Assembly (NCBI GenBank): GCA_030159075.1
Contig: BROG01000296.1
Coordinates: 737,001 to 801,000 of the forward strand
DNA from: Atrina japonica
Lineage: Eukaryota; Mollusca; Bivalvia; Pterioida; Pinnidae
Reading direction: 5' to 3'
Length of the DNA: 64,000 bases
A program made the translations under genes and the position numbers. Shown here piece by piece: positions 10,610 to 64,000 of the stretch. The notes below the pieces were generated by a model. The model made no database searches. It was not told where the DNA came from and was given only the letters and a program-made list of their open reading frames with translations. Position 1 is the first letter of the stretch, and every line of letters begins with the position of its first letter.

Positions 10610-12350
10610 AATTTGTTTTACACTGTTATACACTAGTGAATTCATTTTACACTCTATACATGTACATTAGATAATTCATTTTACACTGTTATACACTAGA
10701 GAAATCATTTTACACTGTTATACACTAGAGAATTCATTTTACACTGTTATACACTAGAGAATTCATTTTACACTCTTATACATATTTAAATAATTCATTT
10801 TACACAGTTATACATTAGAGAATTCATTTTACACTGTTATACACCAGATAATTCATTTTACACAGTTATACATTAGAGAATTCATTTTACACAGTTATAC
10901 ACTAGATAATTTGTTTTACACTGCTATACATGTACACTAGAGAATTCATTTTACACTCTATACATGTACACTAGATAATTCATTTTACACTCTATACATG
11001 TACACTAGATAATTCATTTTATACTGTTATACACTATAGAATTAATTTAAAACAGTTATACACTAGAGAAATCGTTTTACACTCTTATACACATTTAGAG
11101 AATTCATTTCACACAGTAATACACTAGAGAAATCATTTTACACTGTTATACACTAGAGAAATCATTTTACACTGTTTTACATTAAAGTATTCATTTTACA
11201 CTGTTATGCATTAGAGAATTCATTTTACACTGTTATGCATTAGAGAATTAATGTTATACTGTTATACACTAGAGAAATCATTTTACACTGTTATGCATTA
11301 GAGAATTCATTTTACACAGTTATACACAAGAGAATTCATTTTACACTGTTATACACTAGATAATTAATATTACACTGTTATACACAAGAGAATTCATTTT
11401 ACACTGTTATACACTAGATAATTCATTTTACACTGTTATACACTAGATAATTCATTTTACACTGTTATACACCAGATAATTCATTTTACACTGTTATACA
11501 CCAGATAATTCATTTTACACTGTTATACACCAGATAATTCATTTTACACTGTTATACACTAGATAATTCATTTTACACTGTTATACACTAGATAATTAAT
11601 ATTTAACACTGTTATACACAAGAGAATTCATTTTTACACTGTTATACACACTAGATAATTAATATTACACTGTTATACACAAGAGAATTCATTTTACACT
11701 GTTATACACTAGATAATTAATATTACACTGTTATACACAAGAGAATTCATTTTACACTGTTATACACTAGATAATTAATATTACACTGTTATACACAAGA
11801 GAATTCATTTTACACTGTTATACACTAGATAATTAATATTACACTGTTATACACAAGAGAATTCATTTTACAAAGTTATATGCTAGAGAATTCATTTTAC
11901 ACTGTTATACATTAAAGTATTCGTTTTACACAGTTATACACTAGAGAATTCATTTTACACACTGTTATACACAAGAGAATTCCTTTTACAAAGTTATACG
12001 CTACAGAATTCATTTTACACTATTATACATATTTAGAGAATTCATTTTACACAGTTATACACTAGATAATTCATTCTACACTGTTATACACCAGATAATT
12101 CATTTTACACAGTTATACACTAAAGAATTCATTTTACACTGATAATTCATTTTGCACAGTGCACCCAACATGGTGGGACAACACTATTATACACCGGAGA
12201 ATTCATTTTACACTCTTATATATATTTAAAGAATTCATTTTACACAGTTATACAATAGAGAATTCATTTTACACTGTTATACACCAGATAATTCATATTA
12301 CACTGTTATACACTAGAGAATTCATTTTACACAGTTATACACCCAACATG
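10610..12350. repeat. 29-bp minisatellite array
   Basis: The unit TTCATTTTACACTGTTATAC followed by ACTAGAGAA repeats about 58 times. Between about 11340 and 11860 a dimeric 58-59 bp form alternates ATTAATATTACACTG with ATTCATTTTACACTG, a higher-order repeat. ACCCAACATGGTGGGACAAC appears twice (12163, 12341) at the right edge. Confidence 0.95.
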
Positions 12351-12542
12351 GTGGGACAACATTTCCTAGTTATCTAATATCAGACAAACCTTTCTCTCAT
12401 TTGAGAGAAAAAAAGAGAATTATGAAATCACAAGATGATAGATATGTTTGACCAATTGATATTTGAGACATTAAGACCTGTAGATTTTATATTATTGCCA
12501 CTCAGTTAAAGACTCTTTGAACTACATTGTATAATTGAAATG

Positions 12543-12722
12543 GTCAGTCTTGTCAAGAGAACACACTGCCATTGGTCTTTCTTATATATGGTTGGTGCCA
12601 TTATCAGGGGTGAAAAGTCAGTTTTTATATATCTATACAAGAGTCAAGAGTACACACTTCAATTGGTCTTTCTTATATATGGTTGGTGCCATTATCAGGG
12701 GTGAAAGGTCAGTTTTTATTTG
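12543..12722. repeat. 92-bp tandem duplication
   Basis: GTCAAGAGAACACAC and GTCAAGAGTACACAC (offset 92) each precede GGTCTTTCTTATATATGGTT and ATTATCAGGGGTGAAA. Confidence 0.85.
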
Positions 12723-13150
12723 TCACTTTACAATGTCATATATTTTGCAATAGGAAATGTAATAAAACTTTGAAAAGGGATTGATAATGCCCTCGGTCAC
12801 CTACTGACAACAGATACTGCTCCTGCAACGGATTTGAAATAGATTAGTTTGTTTGTCAACAATGGGAGCACACACCTGGGTTTCTCTAGTGCAAACTATT
12901 CAAGAGTTTTTGTTTAGGATTTCACTATAATCTTTTTTTATATTATTGATATGAAAGTATTTGGTTTGACATATTGACAATTACAAATTGGTTTTACTGC
13001 TTTATTGATATGTTACAGTGTTCAGAATTTATTGTCATTGGCAGTGTATAGTGTTTTGAGTATGAATTCTGTTCTAGTTCTCATCTCGCCATTGTTTGAA
13101 TTAAAATTATTGTCTTAGTACTTGATGTACCCCAAACACTCTCACATCCT
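12723..13150. other. No feature recognised
   Basis: AT-rich, no long frame, no element ends. Confidence 0.5.
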
Positions 13151-13152
13151 AC

Positions 13153-13168
13153 ATATATATATATATAT

Positions 13169-13202
<34 letters not shown>

Positions 13203-13360
13203 ATATATCGTTAAACTTGCATTAAAGGCCACCTCTGTATAAAGGGCACCTGCCCATAAAAGCCATTAACACAACCTTTGTTATTAACTTTTTTATAATG
13301 GATATAGCTCTATATAAAGGCCACCTGTCTATAATGACTGTTTTTGCTCGTTCCCTCAGT
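13153..13360. repeat. (TA)n microsatellite followed by MITE family P fragment
   Basis: An interrupted TA run to 13208 joins TTAAACTTGCATTAAAGGCC, then ACCTCTGTATAAAGGGCACC and TATATAAAGGCCACCTGTC. The same wording is at 39264-39412. Confidence 0.7.
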
Positions 13361-13969
13361 GGCCTCTGTAAACAAAATTGTCTGAATAACTCAAACAGCC
13401 AAATTAAAGGAGAGCAAATCTTTATCATGCCTTGGACTTTTCCAACAGTGTTATGATTCCGAACCATGTCACAGCAGGCAGATGTGACCTATGACCTAAG
13501 TTTAAGCATTTCACCACTAATGGCATACATAAGGAACATTCCTTAGATATTTACAATCGTGAAGATGACCCAGGACCAAAGTCACCACTTAACACAACAG
13601 CTCAACTAACTTTTGACTTTTGATAATTTTACGATAAAAATACCGAGTTTGTGTAAAAAATATATTTGTATATTTGTGATTTACAGTTGTAAGTAATGAT
13701 GCAAACTATTGATTAATTTAGAAAACTTCAGAAATACATGTATAAAAAAATATTTTGGGCACATGATCAAGCTTTTTTTTCTTTTTTATGGGAAAATCAA
13801 TTTTCTCGTAATGTTTTTGAAGTGAATGCAAATAAAAAGTACAATGTATTTCCTGTTTAGTTACATGCAGACTTTTTACAATTCTTTACGAGTATTTCAT
13901 TTTCAAAGTAATAAATAAAAGTTTAGCTTGAGTATCAAGTAAAATTATTTGGTGGTCTCATTTAGGTCT
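13361..13969. other. No feature recognised
   Basis: AT-rich; no coding or repeat structure seen. Confidence 0.5.
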
Positions 13970-14205
13970 CAATTTTTATGCCGCTGGCCAGAAAGGTCCG
14001 CCTGGGGCATATAGTGTTTGGATCGTCCGTCTGTCTGTCTGTGTGTGTGTCTGTTTGTCTGTCTGTTGATAATTCTGTCCCACTTACATATAAAGTTTAA
14101 TATTTCAAGTTTGGATTGTGATACAGTAACCAAACTTGGACTGTAAGTTCATCTAAGGGTTGCTGACACATCACTGACATCACATGCCCCGGGGGGTGGG
14201 GGGGA
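13970..14205. repeat. Dispersed repeat with GTCTGTCTGT core
   Basis: GGTCCGCCTGGGGCATATAG precedes GGATCGTCCGTCTGTCTGTC and ends near a CATGCCCCGGGGGG palindromic tail. GGGGCATA and TGCCCC form inverted ends. It sits about 100 bases upstream of exon 1. Class unknown. Confidence 0.5.
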
Positions 14206-14312
14206 GGTGTCAAAATGTAGGATATTGCAAAAATTTGTTGGGACCAGGGGGATTTGTGTTTCACAAACACATCTTGGTTTTTTTCAAAGTTTCTATCTTC
14301 TCATTTTCAGAT

Positions 14313-62295
<47,983 letters not shown>

Positions 62296-63239
62296 TGTTC
62301 TACAACATGGCTCACAGTAACTCGGAGTATACTGCGTATCAACACTTACCGAGTTACGTAAGAGGAAGTGATGTATAGTGTTCTACAACATGGCTCACAG
62401 TAACTCGGATTATACTGCGTATCAACACTTACCGAGTTACGTAAGAGGAAGTGATGTATAGTGTTCTACAACATGGCTCACAGTAACTCGGATTATACTG
62501 CGTATCAACACTTACCGAGTTACGTAAGAGGAAGTGATGTGTAGTGTTCTACAACATGGCTCACAGTAACTCGGATTATACTGCGTATCAACACTTACCG
62601 AGTTACGTAAGAGGAAGTGATGTGTAGTGTTCTACAACATGGCTCACAGTAACTCGGATTATACTGCGTATCAACACTTACTGAGTTCCATGAGTGTTCT
62701 ACTTAATTTTATCAACTGTACATGAGTAGATCTGTTCTTTTTGGACATAAATATGTTTAACGTGTTCCAACTTATTCTGGAAAATTAGATTTCCCTACAC
62801 ATCTGGAAATATACTTACTGCTATATATATAAATTTAGTTAATTTTGAGCAATTTTGGGGGTAATTTTAACTGGGTTTTAAGAAATACATGTGCATCGTA
62901 ATTTTCAAATGATTTTTATATTTTAGGGTCTCCTTCATTAGGTATCTGAAGGCAAGTCTAGATCTATTGCATAGAGAATCTCATTGAACAGTTGATAATT
63001 TTTTATACATTTTTAAAAGTGAAAATGTAACAGTTATTCTCAGATTTGCATTTTTTAAATGTTTTTTACCAACTAATTTTTTTTCAACTTTTTATTCAAG
63101 AATCTTTTTAGAGAGGTTTCTTTTATTTGTATAATATGCATGTACATAAGGAGACAGTTACAGGGAATCCTATGATAAATTTTCAGCTATGTGAACTCAA
63201 CAAAGGAAATAGATATAAATCTACCATATGGCGCTATAT

Positions 63240-63480
63240 ATAAAATATAATACAGGTAATTTCAGGAATTGTCATAAATGTATGTACAAGTAATTACAGG
63301 TAATCTAAAATTACCACCTCGTATGTAATTACAGGTACATGTATTCTCAAAAACTACCAACCATGTAAGTAATTACAGGTAATATCAAGAACTATCATAC
63401 ATGGAAGTAAATACAGGTATTCTAAAAAACTACCACACATGTAAGTACCGGTAATTATAAGTATTCTCATAACCTTCCAT
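63240..63480. repeat. Degenerate ~45-bp repeat in 3' flank
   Basis: GTAATTACAGGTA(A/T)T followed by CTC/ATC AAAAACTACCA and CATGTAA recurs about five times with heavy drift. Confidence 0.65.
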
Positions 63481-63533
63481 TGCAGTCACAGATAGTAACA
63501 GAATTAAAAAAGGAAAAATGAACATCGAAATTA

Positions 63534-63539
63534 AATAAA
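63534..63539 (+). promoter_or_regulatory. Candidate poly(A) signal AATAAA
   Basis: First canonical AATAAA downstream of the stop, about 1.24 kb into the presumed 3' UTR. An ATTAAA variant at 63503 is a weaker alternative. A TA run begins shortly after (63556). Confidence 0.4.
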
Positions 63540-64000
63540 GTTGTTACAGAAATTGATATATATATATATATATATTTAAGTAGTATAATTTACACATACA
63601 TCTGTATACAGAAATGTGTGTATTTTATTTGATTTTTATATGTATAGACTATAGACACTGAACTAAAGCAGGAACATGGTATTTATAATTTAATTATAGC
63701 CAATTATTGTACCACGCTATTTTCTAACATTCATATAGTCAGTAAGGCAGTTAATTCCCTTGACATTTGTTTCTCGATTTTTAAGACGCAAACAAACTGA
63801 CAACAAGAAAAGATTCATAAAGGGTCGGGGGTTTTTTGTATTATCTAGTGATCTGAGCTTAACAATGGGATCATTGATGGACAAGGATTTCTGGCAAGCA
63901 CCTGCCAATTTTTTACATTGAAGAAGAGATACGCAAATGTTGTTTTTATCTACACTTTTTTTAGTAAACATTTTGTTAACTCCCATGAATTTAGTATTGA
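63540..64000. other. Downstream flank, unassigned minus-strand open frame
   Basis: A (TA)n run at about 63556-63575. An 89-codon minus-strand frame at 63717-63986 (contains LLQCKKLAGACQKSL and NPRPFMNLF) has no domain I recognise. It could be the last exon of a convergent gene or chance. Confidence 0.2.

Larger units (their letters stand above)
62296..63560 (+). other. ANKRD6: Presumed 3' UTR of the ANKRD6-like gene
   Basis: After the stop, about 400 bases of 83-bp repeats are followed by AT-rich sequence and a degenerate repeat. No further coding signal fits the gene. The first AATAAA on the plus strand is at 63534-63539, so the transcript may end within about 30 bases of it. This is inference from position. 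Confidence 0.5.

Noticed and set aside
14184..14312. In-frame upstream extension of exon 1 from an ATG at 14184
   Set aside because: A strong pyrimidine tract and CAG acceptor end at 14310, and the extension has no similarity to the family N-terminus.
62307..62700. Extra coding repeats continuing the protein past 62295
   Set aside because: The TAG at 62293 is in frame and the 83-base period shifts frame each unit, so the repeats cannot extend the protein.

Overview
The window is animal nuclear DNA, most likely from a mollusc and plausibly a bivalve. The evidence is AT-rich intergenic and intronic sequence, GT-AG introns up to 15.8 kb, many tRNA-derived SINEs and short palindromic DNA transposons, and very dense minisatellites. 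The taxon is inferred from repeat style and gene architecture, not proven. No bacterial genes, CRISPR arrays, rRNA genes or functional tRNA genes were seen.

One protein-coding gene is well supported. It is a plus-strand homologue of vertebrate ANKRD6 (diversin; Diego in Drosophila), with coding sequence in 11 exons from 14313 to 62295. Splicing predicts 1,357 residues. Exons 1-8 encode eight ankyrin repeats, and exons 2-7 are each exactly 99 bases (33 codons). Exons 9-10 encode a lysine-rich linker and the start of the conserved diversin middle region. Exon 11 is a single 2,949-base terminal exon. It holds the conserved Cys-rich/coiled-coil segment, a roughly 780-residue Ser/Asn/Gln/Tyr-rich segment likely to be disordered, and a short conserved C-terminal helix. 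Every intron is phase 0. By homology the protein would act in Wnt/planar cell polarity signalling with Dishevelled and casein kinase 1.

Layout: 1-14310 is upstream flank or first intron, made of a 58-bp minisatellite, SINEs, (TA)n tracts and a 29-bp minisatellite. 14311-14450 is exon 1. 14451-30220 is a 15.8-kb intron dominated by minisatellites. 30221-41396 holds exons 2-6, with a G-rich 32-bp array in intron 5. 41397-49253 holds a 42-bp array interrupted by a MITE, then exons 7-8. 49254-59346 holds exons 9-10, a candidate alternative first exon at 53502-53753, and a 1.08-kb tandem duplication carrying a SINE and a hAT transposase remnant. 59347-62295 is the terminal exon. An 83-bp tandem repeat of the coding 3' end runs into the 3' UTR, with a possible poly(A) signal at 63534.

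Tandem arrays, summed from the intervals listed, cover roughly a fifth of the window. Nearly all remaining recognisable non-coding sequence is SINE or MITE-like. Several arrays abut, or are split by, MITE-like elements whose ends read CAGTRRAACCT next to TA. The most useful leads are the possible ankyrin-less isoform, the 3' UTR amplification of the C-terminal coding segment, and the repeated link between MITE ends and tandem-repeat birth.
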